Shown here: positions 21,530-32,721 of the stretch, piece after piece | Layout of the letters: each line of letters begins with the position of its first letter | How positions within the stretch are numbered: the first letter of the stretch is position 1 | Assembly (NCBI GenBank): GCA_002104905.1 | Contig: MCFE01000128.1 | Span: 96,169-160,168, forward strand | Length of the DNA: 64,000 nt | Source of the DNA: Basidiobolus meristosporus CBS 931.73 | Lineage: Eukaryota > Basidiobolomycota > Basidiobolomycetes > Basidiobolales > Basidiobolaceae | Direction of reading: 5' to 3' | The notes under the pieces: model-generated | Database searches by the model: none | What the model was told of the DNA's origin: nothing | What the model saw: only the letters and a program-made list of their open reading frames with translations | Position numbers and translations under genes: made by a program

Positions 21530-23689
21530 AATGTTCATACTGACTAGTCCTAATTTTGACCTAAGATATTTAAACTTGTCTTTAGCTAATAGTTTGGAAA
21601 CTTGTCTTTAGCTAATGGTTTGGTAAATATGTCTGCAATCATTTCATCTGCAGGACAGTAAACTAAGTTAACTAAGTTATTCTCTATAGCTTCACGTATG
21701 AAATGATGTCTAATATCTATGTGCTTGGTTCTAGCATGAAAAGTTGGATTTCTACCTAATTGTATACATCCTTGATTATCTTGAAATAAAGTAATAGGCG
21801 TTTTTTGACATAGGCCTAAATCTGTAAACAGCTTTCTTAACCACATTGCTTCTTTTGTAGCTTCACAGGCTGCCATATACTCTGCCTCTGTGGTGGAAAG
21901 TGCCATGGTTGGTTGCTTTCTTGAATTCCATGAAATTGCTCCTGTACAGTAAAGAAAGGTGTATCCTGTGGTGGATCTTCTGTCTTCTAAGTTTTGTCCC
22001 CAATCTGCATCAGAGTATCCCACAAGATCTTGTTCTGAGTCCTTATAAGTGTATCTTAAGCAGATATAGCAGTTCCTTTTAGGTATCTAAAAATCCGCTT
22101 AACTGCTGCAATATGATCAGATCCATAATTCTGATTATGTTGGCTGACAACTCCCACTGAATATGAGATATCTGGACGTGTTCCAAGCATGATATACATC
22201 AGACTGCCAACCATAGATTGATAAGGAAAGTCAGGGCTTTTCAGATGGCACCATGCTCTCTTGATTTGGTTGAGTTTTGACCAAGTTCAGGTTTGTCTCC
22301 ATTGGGGTAGCTGCCAGTTTACAGTCTTCCATTTGGTACTTCTTTAGTATATCTTGAATATACTTGGATTGACTTAGGGTGATAGTCTGGGTACTTTTGT
22401 CTATGGAGAACTTAATCCCTAAGTAGTAACTAGGTACTCCTAAATCAGACATCTTGAACTCCTTAGATAGGCTGGATTTAGTTTCTTCCAATGTTTCTAG
22501 GTTATTGGTGGCTATAATAAGATCATCCACATATAGAGCTAATAGAACTGGATTTGCTCTATCTGGCTTATAGTATATACTATAGTCAGCATTACTTCTT
22601 TTGAAACTCAAGGATTCCAAATAAGAATCTATCTTGCAATTCCAGGCTCTCAGTGATTGTTTGAGACCATAGTGTGACTTTTTAAGCTTGCAGACCAAAT
22701 GGGGGTTATCTTGGTCAACAAACCCATCAGGCTGATTCATATACTTGTCCTCATCAAGTTCTCCATTCAAAAATGCAGTTTTTACATCCATTTGATGAAT
22801 AAAAAACTTATATTTTGCTGCAATAGCCAAAATTAATATGATGGAATTAAACTTGGCTACCGGTGCAAAGGTCTTAGTATAGTCAAGTCCTTTTGTTTGA
22901 GATTATCCTTTGGCTACAAGTCTTGCTTTGTATCTTTCAATTGTACCATCAGCTTTGTATTTTGTCTTGAAGACTCATCTGCATCCAATTGATTATTGGT
23001 TGATTGGAAATTTGACTAAGTCCCAATGTTTGATTTTCCATCAGGGCCTGATATTCCTCAGTCATTGCAGATCTCCAAAACTCTGTCTGAGGGCTATTTA
23101 GGGCCTCTTTTACAGTCTGGGGCTCATCAACATGGACTGAATAGGCATAGGCTAAGTTTGTACCCTCATTGATATAGTAATTTGGGCTATTTCTTGTCCA
23201 ATTGGATCTCTGGGCATTTGATACTGGAATGATCACTTCTGGGATATTCCTGGGCACTGATTCTGGCTGAACCACGGTTGGAGAGTCCTCTGGAGTGAAA
23301 AAATTTTCATTGTTTTGCTCTGATTCAATCCTGACAATTGGTGGACTTGAGATCAAATTTTTGTCATCATCCAATGTCATTTTTTGTGAAAATTTTGAAT
23401 TTTCATCAAACAACACATCCCTGGACTTGATCAGCTTCTTTGCTTTGGTATTGTAGAGTCTGTATGCCTCACTCTCATTGCAGTAGCCCAAAAATATGCA
23501 TTTTACACTTTTTGGCTCAAATTTCAACTGATTTCCGGCCAGTTTTTTGGCATATGCTGTACACCCAAATATTCTTAGATGTTCTGCACTTGGTCTGTAT
23601 CCATACCATGCTTCAAATGGAGTAGAATCACAAAGTATTCTGTTATAACTCCTATTTTTAAGATGTATAGCAGTGGCAACTGATTCCGC
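21530..23689 (-). pseudogene. Copia-A pol, right part: integrase end, reverse transcriptase, RNase H
   Basis: Continuation of the polyprotein beyond the nested LTR. Frame 22949-23689 holds the integrase end ('ESVATAIHLKNRS', 'FEPKSVKCIFLGY') and the linker to reverse transcriptase. A frameshift follows near 23000, then an in-frame stop after 'ARLVAKG' near 22900. Frame 22231-22830 holds the RT palm with 'HQMDVKTAFLNGELDE' and the catalytic 'LYVDDLI'. Another break occurs near 22250, then RNase H at 21586-22023 with 'SDADWGQ', 'STTEAEYMA' and 'HIDIRHHFIREA'. The short duplication 'cttgtctttagctaat' at about 21577-21616 disrupts the last codons. Confidence 0.88.
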
Positions 23690-24760
23690 TGTAGTGGGGT
23701 GACAGTGACACCCACTGACAGATGTGCTCATTCCCTTATTTTCTACTTCCCTATATCTCTACTACACTTATTTTAGTTTTATCCCATTTGTCTTACCCAA
23801 TCAGTACTATCCCATAAGCTGGTTGACTATCACACCTGCTTGCCTTATTGCATAAGTTACCCCTCACTTTATGTAAGATTACTGGCTATAAGTGCTTCTA
23901 TATTAGGCAAGAACCCGCGTCAGTACCCGTGACACATGATCAACCCGTGCTATCATCCCTACCATTTTCATACCATATATGGTATCCCCATGTTACACAG
24001 GTTTCAGAATACTGATTCCTGATTGGTTGGATGTGCTGTGCCTCTTGTAACCTTCCGGCACCTACTTAGAACATTCTTAGGTCATTCTGATGTCATTAAC
24101 ATTTCTGTTGATATCCGGAACCTTCTGGAACACCATGATTAGTAATCACTTAGCCAGTAAGAAAAGTATATAAGGGAGACTATCCCTCAACAATAAATCA
24201 TCATCCCTTTTATCAATATACCAACTTGTTGATTAGTGTGATCACTGCTACCTGCTGCTACCTGAACTTCCAACCCCAGACCATAGGACACTCCCAGGAA
24301 ACCGCGCTGACAGCCAACTGACCTTGGAGGCACTACTTGTGAGGAATACTCAGAGTAGGTATCTTTTATTATATTTTATTCTTTCCCAAGTTTGTTCTTG
24401 TACAGGCAAAGATACTTTTCTGTCTTTGTAACTATTGACCACAGCTGCATTCTTATCAAGTCCCTGCTGGTGGAGTTTACAGTTGTTTTGACTTTGGAAG
24501 CTTTAGTACATTGTCATCTCAAAGGACGCTGAACCCAGCTCATACTTTTGTTAAGATGCCAACTAAGTTGGGGATTGTAGCTCAATAGTTTTCCCTTGAC
24601 AAGCTTGTGGCTTTATTCCCCTTCACATTAGATTAGAGACAGAACCCAGGTATTCCTAGCAAGCTTTTGCCAGAGGTTATCGCACCCAGTGAACACCCCA
24701 CACACAAAACACTTGAGAAGTGTTGGACGTATCTCTCCCTTGGACCTATACACCACCACA
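23690..24760 (+). repeat. Solo LTR (1,071 bp) nested in copia-A integrase
   Basis: Begins TGTAGTGG, ends CCACCACA, and is flanked by the 4-bp direct repeat CCGC (23686-23689 and 24761-24764). Removing it restores the integrase reading from 'HDFWA' to 'ESVAT'. Inside, in plus orientation, are a TATA box (gtatataaggg near 24165) and a poly-A signal (caataaatc near 24190), in the order expected of an LTR. No internal coding region is present, so it is a solo LTR. It is not related to the copia-A LTR or to the gypsy LTR at 7653. The 4-bp duplication and length would suit a Ty3/gypsy element, but its family is not proven here. Confidence 0.88.
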
Positions 24761-24764
24761 CCGC

Positions 24765-26573
24765 CCAAAAATCATGGGATAATTTTTGATCATGGATCAT
24801 AGATCTTGCCATATCAATTATTGATCTGTTAGCTTGTTCTGCTACTCCATTTTGCTGTGGGGAGTATGGTACAGTAGTCTCTTGCTTTATCCCATGAATT
24901 TTGCAGAAGTGGATGAAGAGTTTTGAGGTATATTCTCCACCATTGTCAGAGCGTATTTTCTTGATTTTTTCACCAGTTTCTCTCTCCACCATGGCTTTAA
25001 ACTCCCTGAACTTAGACAGAGCTTCTTCCTTTCTCTCCATGAAGTAGACCCATGTGTATCTTGTATAATCATCAATAAAAGTGATTAAATAATTCATCCC
25101 ACCTAAGGATAAATTTTGCATAGGTCCACACAGATCTGAGTGAATTAGATCTAATTTTTTCTTAGTTTTGATTAACCCAGAGCTCTTGAACAGTTGTCTG
25201 GCTTGTTTCCCATATATGCAGGCTTCACAGTGCTCCAAATTAGCTGGGGGATCAATTTTCACTCCAGAAATTAGCTGATCTTTGATCATTTTGATCAAAT
25301 AATCAGAATTGATGTGTCCAAATCTCCTGTGCCAAAGCATTGGTGTTTCTTCATTTAAGTTACTTATATTGGCTTCCAAATATGATGGAATATTAGTCAA
25401 CCTGTATAGATTCTGATCTCTGATGCCCAAAGCAATATGGGCACCATTTTGATCAGTCATCCTGCATCCAGAATTGTCAAAACTGAAACTGAGTCCTTCC
25501 GCTGTGGCCTTGCTTACAGAGAGTAGGTTCTTGGCTATTTCTGGTACATAGAGTACTTCTTTAAAGGTCAGTGTATGGCTTCCTGCATTGCTTCTAAGGT
25601 TTACTTGGATAGTTCCTTCTCCCACTGCATCAAGTGTTCTATTGTCACCCATGAAAACCTTCTTAATTGGAATTTCTTGATATTGGGTAAAAAGTTCTTT
25701 TTGGTGTGTAAAGTGTTGAGAAGCTCCAGAGTCAATATACCACGTCTGAGAATCCTTGTTTGTGGTCATATTTAGTGCAGATATGAATAGTCTATCTTCA
25801 GTTGTTGCAGCATTTCCATATTCAGGCTTCTTTTGCTGATTATCTTTCTTTTTGAGACACCGGTCTGATGTGTGTCCTTTCCTTTTGCAGTAGTTGCAAA
25901 ATAGGTTGCTGTTGCCTTTGTAGGGTCTTGGGTACCTCCTTTGTTGGTTATCATTGCTTATTAAAGCATTTTCTTCTTCCTTCTTATGGGCACTTGATTT
26001 TCTTAATTCTTCATCCAGGAGCCTTCCATATATGTAATTTAAGGTCAAATCTTCAGTTCTGGACTCTAGGGCTGATACAAGGCCCTGAAACTTGTCTGTC
26101 AGGCTATTCAGGATGGTAACTATCACATCCTCATTAGTAGTTGGTACGCCCACAGATTCCATCTCATCTACCAGCAGGGTAATTCTGTTAATTAGATTTT
26201 TCATTTCTTCTCCTGGTAGCATCTTTGTAGTAAAGAATTTTTGTCTCAGATACATTTTCTTGGCAGCTGAACATGACTGGTAGGTGTCTTCTAATGCTTT
26301 CCAGGCATTCTTTGCTGTTTTTGCTCTTGAGCATTGAATTAGCAATTTGTCCTTGACATTAAGGCAAATGTAGTTAAAGGCACTTTGTTCTTTCTTCTGG
26401 TACTTTAATGCTTCCTCTCCCGTGTTTTTAGGAGGGCATTCTTCTCCTATGACAATATCCCAAAGGCCTCTTTCTTGTAGCAGCATCTTCATCTTCACCT
26501 TCCACACTTGGTAATTAGATCCATCCAACTTCTCAGCAGAGGGAAAAATTCCAGTAATAGCAGTAGTAGACAT
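24765..26573 (-). pseudogene. Copia-A gag, protease and integrase (left part of polyprotein)
   Basis: Long intact frame starting at the ATG at 26573 ('MSTTAITGIFP'), just inside the LTR and primer-binding site. Residues in order: UBN2-type gag with 'LDGSNYQVWKVKMKMLLQE'; CCHC zinc knuckle 'CNYCKRKGHTSDRC'; aspartic protease with 'YIDSGASQHF'; pre-integrase zinc motif ending 'HCEACIYGKQARQLF'; integrase core with D ('HSDLCGP'), second D ('IRSDNGGEYTS') and E region ('PYSPQQNGVAEQANR'). About 600 codons are uninterrupted. The frame runs into the nested LTR at 24760 after 'HDFWA', which adds an unrelated tail. All catalytic motifs up to that point look functional. Confidence 0.93.
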
Positions 26574-26591
26574 TGCAGAGAGTGACAGCTT

Positions 26592-26604
26592 GGGGCTCAT
26601 AACC
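26592..26604 (-). promoter_or_regulatory. Primer-binding site matching the initiator tRNA-Met anticodon arm
   Basis: Directly beside the 5' LTR the minus strand reads GGTTATGAGCCCC. Its complement contains GGGCTCATAACC, the anticodon stem-loop of eukaryotic initiator tRNA-Met (anticodon CAT in the loop). It is not the TGG-start site complementary to a tRNA 3' end. Drosophila copia and yeast Ty5 use this kind of internal, half-tRNA primer. The same site occurs in the copy at 17458 (GGCTATGAGCCCC) and, altered, at 58277-58289. Confidence 0.82.
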
Positions 26605-26953
26605 TGTTGTAAGAGTCTTGGAGATATTGGAAATGATTGGGAGAACAAGTAGATTATGTGGTTTTCACTTAATGATTTATTGAATATAAAAGTAGTATTT
26701 ATACTTCTACCTAATCTTGGCATTACAAACACGTAGAATAGGTTAAGGAAGGTCCCAAGAACATGTGTGCAAAGTTTGGGGCTGTTTGGACAACTTTGAG
26801 AATTTTCATGTTGTGGGTACCTGGTATTTTGGTGAAAATATTCTAAGTAAATCCCGACAAGGAATTTGGTCAGTATTCTCTAGGATTTGAAGGTAATGAT
26901 CTAAGTGACTAAGTTAGGTAAGTATTTAGGTGGAATTACAAATTTTTACAACA
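26605..26953 (-). repeat. 5' LTR of the copia-A element
   Basis: 349 bases, TGTTGTAA...TTACAACA in plus reading, the full-length form shared with 16038-16386, 18816-19164 and 58290-58638. Confidence 0.93.
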
Positions 26954-26958
26954 CAAAC

Positions 26959-28613
26959 CACAACAGAACCTTTGCACCAGTAGCCAAGCTTGATTCTATT
27001 AATATTGATATTAGCTATTCCAGCCAAGAATAAGTCATTTATTCATCAGATGGATGTAAAAACTACATTGCTGAGCAGGGAACCTGATGAGGACATGTAT
27101 ACAGACCAGCCTAAAGGGTTAGCTGACCAAGATAACCCCCATTTGGTGTGCAGGGTCAAAGAATATCCATGTGGATCCATAAAACTACCTATAGCCAGGA
27201 ATTACAAGATAGTTTCATATATGGAATGCCTGTATCTCCAGAGAGGTACTGCCAAGTATAGTATCTACTATAAGCCAGATAAAGCAGATTGAGTTCTACT
27301 GGCCTTATATGTCAGTTGTTGTATTATAGCTGCCCATAACCAAAAAAACTAGAAGAGACTATGTGGAGTTTGTCTAAACCCTAAGGGAATAACCAAGAAA
27401 AGGCCAGCAGACTACCATCATATTATCAGCAGATTTCAACTTACCAAAGAGTGATATTGCTCAATATCTCAGGTAGTAGCTTCACAGCAGACATGAAGAT
27501 ATCCCTTCCAGGTAGAGACTAGGCCTGCTAGTATTAATGCCAATCTTGTGAATCAGCTGCTTGTTACTTCCACCAGAAATTGCATCTCAAAAATTGTAGC
27601 AGAAACACTAGCTGAATACCAGCCAAATATTCAATGAATACTGACTTTGGGATTTTTCATAGGGTAAGGAGCTCAAGATATCAAATCTGGGAGAGCCAGG
27701 TTACTACTTAGGATACAGCTCTCCATAGACAGGAGTACCCTGACCATTGCCTTAAGCCAGTTCAAGTATATTCAAGATATGCTTATGAAGAACCAAATGG
27801 GAGGCCGTATATTTTGAGCTCCTCTGGTGAAGTCAAACCCTAACTTGGCCAAAACTCAACCAAATCAAGAGAGCCTGGAGCCATCTGAAAGCCCAGACTT
27901 CCCCTACCTATCCATGGTCAGCTAGCTTGATGTATATCACTCTAGCAGTATGCCTAGATATCTCATATTCAGTGGGAGGTGTTGGCAATCATAATCACCA
28001 CTACAGATCTGATTGTATTGCAGCAATTAAGTGGATTATTGAATATTAAAAAGGAAGTGCTGTTATCTGCTTAAGGTATACCTATAGAGACCCAGAACAT
28101 GATCTTTTGTGACACTATGATGCTGATTGGAGACAAGATTTAGAGGACAGAAGATCTTTTACAGGATACACCTTTCTATTAAAGTAAAGGGGCAATTTCA
28201 CAGTACTCCCAAGGGCAACCAAATGTAGCACTTTCAGCTGCTGAAGCAGAGTATATGGCAGCCTGTGAGGCTACTAAAAAACCAATGTGATTAAGAAAGC
28301 TTTCTAAAGTCTGAGGCTTATGTCAAAAACTGCCTATTACTTTGTTTCAAGATAATTGTGGATGTATACAATTAGGTAGAAATGCAACTCTTCATGCTAG
28401 AACCAAACACATAGATGTTAGACATCATTTCATACATGAAGCTATAGAGAATAACTTGGTTAGCTTAGTTTACTGTCCTACAGATGAAATGATTGCAGAC
28501 ATATTTACCAGACCATTAGCCAGAGACTGATTTGAATATCTTGGGTCAAAATTAGGACTAGTCAGTATGAACATTTAATTGAGCGGGAGTGTTGGAAAAA
28601 TTTGTAATTTGTG
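26959..28613 (+). pseudogene. Older copia relic, right part: reverse transcriptase and RNase H
   Basis: Continuation of the older plus-strand copia copy after the young insertion. It reads 'TFAPVAKLDSI', then the RT segment at 26990-27292 ('HQMDVKTTLLS', 'YSIYYKPDKAD'), very decayed sequence to 28100, and RNase H (28100-28530, 'LHARTKHIDVRHHFIHEAIE'). A polypurine-like 'gagcgggag' and the first ~20 bases of a copia-A LTR ('tgttggaaaaatttgtaat', 28593-28613) end it. There the AT-rich transposon block meets GC-rich unique DNA. Same family as copia-A, but older. Confidence 0.8.
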
Positions 28614-29490
28614 GCAGTTCATTTTGATTTGCTTAGAGATACAGTGTCTCCAACAGCAGCAGGGGCACCAGGGATGTTGGGGGAAATGGTGCTTGGCTTA
28701 CTGTGGTCTTTATGGGTAGGGGACCCCATATAGTTGAAATGGAGTGATCTGGGGAATGCCAAGGTATTGAATCTTAATCAGTTGAGGAGTGCTCAATCCC
28801 ACAGAGGGACAGGTGATTAGGTGAGGGTGAAGCTCCTCTGAAAACCGGACAATGGGGATTAGGGTCAATCCTGAAAAGTGGTTGAGTAAGGGATCCCCAC
28901 TCATGAATCCATAGAGCAGAAACGGGCATCTGGGCCACCTGCAATGACTGGCAAGATCCCGGCCAGTGCTTGGTAAGGGTGGCAGTTCACACCAGTATGT
29001 GGTCCACGAATCTATGGACGGATTTGGAGGAGCCAGCGTCTCCCAGCCCTATCCAGGCACTTCCTGTGGAACCGGGGGGGTTGGAGTGACACCTCGTGTC
29101 CCCCAAGAGAATCGGCCGGTTCCTAGACCGCCTTCCAAATAAGTCGATGCTTATCACCAACCTTGAGGCCATCGCCAATGCCCATCGAGTCTCCCTATCG
29201 GACCGTATCCCCAATTCCGCGCCATACCAGCGACACAGCACCCCAAGAGCGATGTGGATGTCCATCTTCTGGATGCAATCCAGCGGGTTCTCTTTTAATT
29301 AGGTTCTAGGCATTGAGGATGGGGGGTGGGGCAGTGATGTGATTAAGAAATGACCAAGTGGGCCTAGCTAAAACATAAGTAAGAAAGGGTGAAATCGGCG
29401 TGGCAGCCGGGAATGTACAAACTAGGCATGGGTCCGGGAGGGAGGGAGGGGGGACGCAGACAAGTAAGTAGGAGGGGGAAAGAAAATCCT
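28614..29490. other. Junction sequence without an assigned gene
   Basis: Composition shifts here from AT-rich transposon to GC-richer unique DNA. Open frames exist on both strands (for example minus 28987-29265), but none looks like a family I know and none has a clear start context or supporting introns. A polyG run (gggaggggggg) lies near 29445. It may hold a decayed gene or the 3' region of GOT1; I cannot decide. Confidence 0.4.
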
Positions 29491-30165
29491 CTATACAGGT
29501 AGAGCGCTACTGGAAGCACGGTCCACAATCTAAAAATTCGCCCGGCTTGGGTTAGAGTGCGCGCTTCGTTGACAGCGAAAAGCGTGTGTAGGTTACCTTG
29601 GAGATAAACGGCAGGTTCAACAAGTGGCCTATGATAGGCAGTCTACGCAGGAAGCTGAACACGACTGGGAAGAAATCCCTGATGAGGAGGGAGGGGAAAC
29701 CGTTAGCAGTGGGGGGGGTCACGAGAATACGGTCTAAGGAACCACTCACCCGAAGAGGTTGATGAAGCCGAACAACTCGATAGACATCCCGGTGATGGGC
29801 CACTTGATCAACACCAAAAATATCCCACCCAAGAAGCACACGGTGCCTCGTATCTTACTTTTTTGGGCGAAGAAGCCCAAGGTCTTTTGCAGACCAATGA
29901 GGAGGGTGATCCCGGCCAGGAAGAAAAGCTATGGGGGAAAGAGCTGGGTAAGAGATTGCCCAATAGAGAGAAGATGCTTGAGGGGGAGACTTACGTTTCC
30001 AATGGCCAACAAACCGGCGTCAAAGAGCAGAATCACCCCTAAGAGCATGAAAAGCCCGCCGAAAGCAGTCAAGCCAACCCCGATTTCTAGGAAGCAAGGT
30101 TAATAAGGGAGTCGTAGGTTTCGGGCGCTGCGTGAGGACCTACTTTGAGTGTCAGATAACCACAT
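29491..30165 (-). CDS. GOT1: GOT1-like Golgi transport protein (Got1/Sft2 family), five exons
   Basis: Small tetraspan membrane protein of the early secretory pathway; Got1 in yeast acts in vesicle traffic between ER and Golgi. Exons on the minus strand: 30165-30144, 30086-29995, 29928-29750, 29678-29597, 29529-29491; joined they give 137 residues, against 138 in yeast. All introns have GT-AG ends and keep the frame. It opens '[17 protein letters not shown]', has four hydrophobic segments (for example '[15 protein letters not shown]' and '[17 protein letters not shown]'), and carries the family signature '[19 protein letters not shown]' before 'NLPFISK'. The last exon encodes '[12 protein letters not shown]'. 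Its start codon lies about 240 bases past the PEX12 stop on the same strand. Confidence 0.93.
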
Positions 30166-30407
30166 ATTTAGTCCGGAGTAAAAGCGAGGTTGATGTGAGA
30201 GGAGGGAAAGGCGATGTGGAGTGAAAAGGATTTATTTTGTCAACATGGATGATGGGCACCGTAACCGATTTTGGGCCAATCACATCACCCTTGGCACATA
30301 CATGACGGAGCACTCCAACGTTGGCGGGTTTGATTAGATGAGGATCTAGTTGGTTGAGAAATGGGATATGCGAGGTGTGTGGTGTGTGTGGCGAGTGGGG
30401 TGGAGAT

Positions 30408-31887
30408 TTACATGCCAACTGAGTAGATTTTATGAAGTTGCTCAGTGCTGGTGCTAACCAAGGTCACTGGGCAGCAGCCATGCTCCTCGACGTATTTGAA
30501 GATGCAAGGATAGCAGAACACGTACCCAGTTGGCAGCATGGTCGGGTTTGTTCTTTCACGCTGGCAGAGAGGACAGTGGCCCCGATTCTCCGGAAGCGGC
30601 ACGCCGTTGGGGTCGGGCTGGAGAAGGGTAGCGGTCAGTGGAATGGGAAATGAGCCAAGGCGGTAACTAGGCACTTACTTTGACTGGCTCCGGTGGGGGA
30701 GGGATCGGCTGTTGTGTCTGGGCGCGGCTGTATTCGGAGGAGTACCACCACTCTAAGAATTTGAAGAAGAAGATAGACATGGGAAGGAGCACCTTAAGGA
30801 AATCGAATCCTCGCTCGATCCCGGTGAACAGCAGGCGTTTGAGGAATTGGGTGCGTGACAAGCCGCTCCAGCCAACTGCGGAGGGGTTTTGTCGTTGGTA
30901 CATCTCTTTCTGTTGTATATGCAAAATCTTGGGTCAGCAGATGAGGGAGGAAGAGAGGGTCGACATTGTCTTACATAATCACTGATGTCCAGGCGTCGAA
31001 CTTGGACTCCAATCAGTCGTAACCAAGGCGTGTAAAACGCGGTGCGGTCGTACAGATAGCCAATATTATAGCCGAGGGTGGCTAAGTGATAGGCGCAATT
31101 GAGGTATGGGTACAACGTTTTGAAGAGCTTCTTGATCCGGGCCTTCAGCTTCTCTTTGGTTGAAAGTTGCTACAGGCGGAGTTGGAAAGCATGGGTCATT
31201 TGTTCCAGCACAGGACACGCTGGCTATCGAACACATACCTCGGTCGGATTCTGTGCTCTGCCGAGGGCCGAAAACTCCTCTCCAAACAGAAGAGCACCGG
31301 ACCCCCCGCTGACCTTATCGTATAGGCCGTCGAGCTTGGACTTCAAGTAAGGAAGACCGATCTTTGGGAAGGTGTTAATCCATGATATCCCACCAGCAAA
31401 AAAGCCCTTATCACACTTACGGAAAAGAACAACGAGTTATAAACATCGCGCTCGGTCAACTTATCCGACTCCTCGATCTTCTGCGTTCTCGTGCGTTTCA
31501 AACCATAAAAGTTTTCGGCGAAAGTTCCGCCTAGTGGGAACAAGGGAATGTTACGGGCCGAGCGGATAGAAGGTGGCATACCGGACTAACCGTATCGTCT
31601 TAAATAGTGTCTTTCCACGAAGAACATGGCGCAGTTGAATATCTCCTCGAAATGATTGACCACGCGAAGAAGGTATCTTGGATAGCGCTGTGCATAAACC
31701 TGTACAGATAGAATGCGCCCTGGTCAAAAGAGGCCACCGTTGAAAAACAGAGGGCTTAAGCATTTACCGTCAACACATAGCGAACCGCAGGCTGAAGCAT
31801 GTCACGCATTTTGTCCTGTGCCACGAGTTCGAATAACGAGGGTCGGTACATATCCCGATTGTCCCCTATATTGCTCATGTACTCCAT
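30408..31887 (-). CDS. PEX12: Peroxin-12, RING-type peroxisomal ubiquitin ligase, seven exons
   Basis: One of the three RING peroxins (with PEX2 and PEX10) in the peroxisomal membrane that ubiquitinate the import receptor PEX5 for recycling. Exons, minus strand: 31887-31768, 31699-31591, 31530-31421, 31361-31239, 31169-30975, 30909-30679, 30617-30408; joined they give about 365 residues, normal for the family. The N-terminal part has the Pex2/Pex12 domain ('[16 protein letters not shown]', '[17 protein letters not shown]', '[10 protein letters not shown]'), then membrane helices ending in '[13 protein letters not shown]' and a Pro-rich linker. The C-terminal RING 'CPLC...[13 protein letters not shown]...CPVT' lacks some zinc ligands, as is usual for PEX12. 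An in-frame upstream ATG at 31988 would need an intron that breaks the frame, so I start at 31887. Confidence 0.95.
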
Positions 31888-32640
31888 GTTGGCAGTGCTG
31901 AATAGGTAGAATGAAGGTTGGCTGGCTTGTGATAGAACTCCGCCCTAAACGAATACTCACCACTTGTTTCCTGAACTTGCTTAGTCATGAGAAATTGATG
32001 AGATTATCGAGAAAAACGGAGACTTAAGCAAAATGATCACTGAAAGGATTAAACTAACCACTCACTGTAATTCAATGATCCATTAATCCTCCCTGATCCT
32101 AAATGTAGTCCCAATCCAGATGACGGATAATGCAGCAGCGATAAGGAAATAATCATAATACTATCCCCCCCCCCCCTTAAGCCCCTAGCGATAAAGGAAA
32201 TGCATACTACGCTAAATGGCAAATGCTCAAATCACAAATAAGTTTTCAACACCACATTATAGGGAGAGCGAAGTGCTTGAAACCCCATGCGGATCAGCAT
32301 ACGTGCTATGAGTGAAGATGCGTCATCAAGGATTGGTGGAAGCATTATTCCACCAGCATCACAACTGCCCTGCCCTCATCTGTTTATGCTTCCCTTGGCC
32401 AATCCATTTGATCAACGATAGCTGTATTACTTATGACTCCCATAACTTTAAATGGAAATCGCGGTATTAGTAAATTGTGGAGAAGGGTGGACGAAAGCCG
32501 ATTATTCATGGAAGAAACCCTCCGAATTCACCAGAGATGATCTCTCGTCAGTTGGGCCTTCTCCAATCGGAGCCTGGTGATGCCTTATTCACATGAAGCG
32601 AACAAACCAATTGGGACGCACAGAGATGAGCATAAGCTTG

Positions 32641-32662
32641 TGACTCATTTTCAATATATAAG
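32641..32662 (+). promoter_or_regulatory. MTHFR promoter: Gcn4-type site and TATA box
   Basis: In the divergent region between PEX12 and MTHFR, TGACTCA (32641-32647) is a perfect consensus for Gcn4/CpcA, the activator of amino-acid biosynthesis genes. TATATAAG follows at 32655-32662, about 60 bases before the MTHFR start codon. Location and spacing suit control of methionine synthesis, but a 7-base match can occur by chance. Confidence 0.5.
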
Positions 32663-32721
32663 GGCCAGCGTCGAGACAACCCAGTCGCAATTTGGCTCAT
32701 TCTGTACATCAAATCCACAGC

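Larger units (their letters stand above)
21184..26953 (-). mobile_element. Near-complete copia-A retrotransposon with TSD, interrupted by a solo LTR
   Basis: A 5,770-base element on the minus strand: LTRs at 26605-26953 (5') and 21184-21515 (3'), primer-binding site, gag-pol, and polypurine tract beside the 3' LTR. The perfect direct repeat CAAAC at 21179-21183 and 26954-26958 is the target-site duplication. Removing the nested solo LTR (23690-24760) and its extra 4-bp target copy leaves about 4.7 kb, a normal copia size. Polyprotein order gag - zinc knuckle - protease - integrase - reverse transcriptase - RNase H is that of Ty1/copia. Frameshifts in the RT-RNase H half and the nested insertion make it inactive. 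The 3' LTR lacks 17 bases present in the 5' LTR; apart from that the LTRs are very similar, pointing to a fairly recent insertion. Confidence 0.93.

Noticed and set aside
24530-24650. Possible tRNA ('ggggattgtagctcaatag')
   Set aside because: The D-arm-like start is not followed by an anticodon stem or a T arm, and it lies inside the solo LTR.
28987-29265. 92-codon minus-strand frame as a gene
   Set aside because: No family resemblance, no clear start context, and overlapping frames on the other strand are equally open.
31885-31988. Upstream exon for PEX12 starting at the ATG at 31988
   Set aside because: Joining its only plausible donors to the next acceptor puts the downstream Met out of frame and meets a stop; PEX12 homology begins at 31887.
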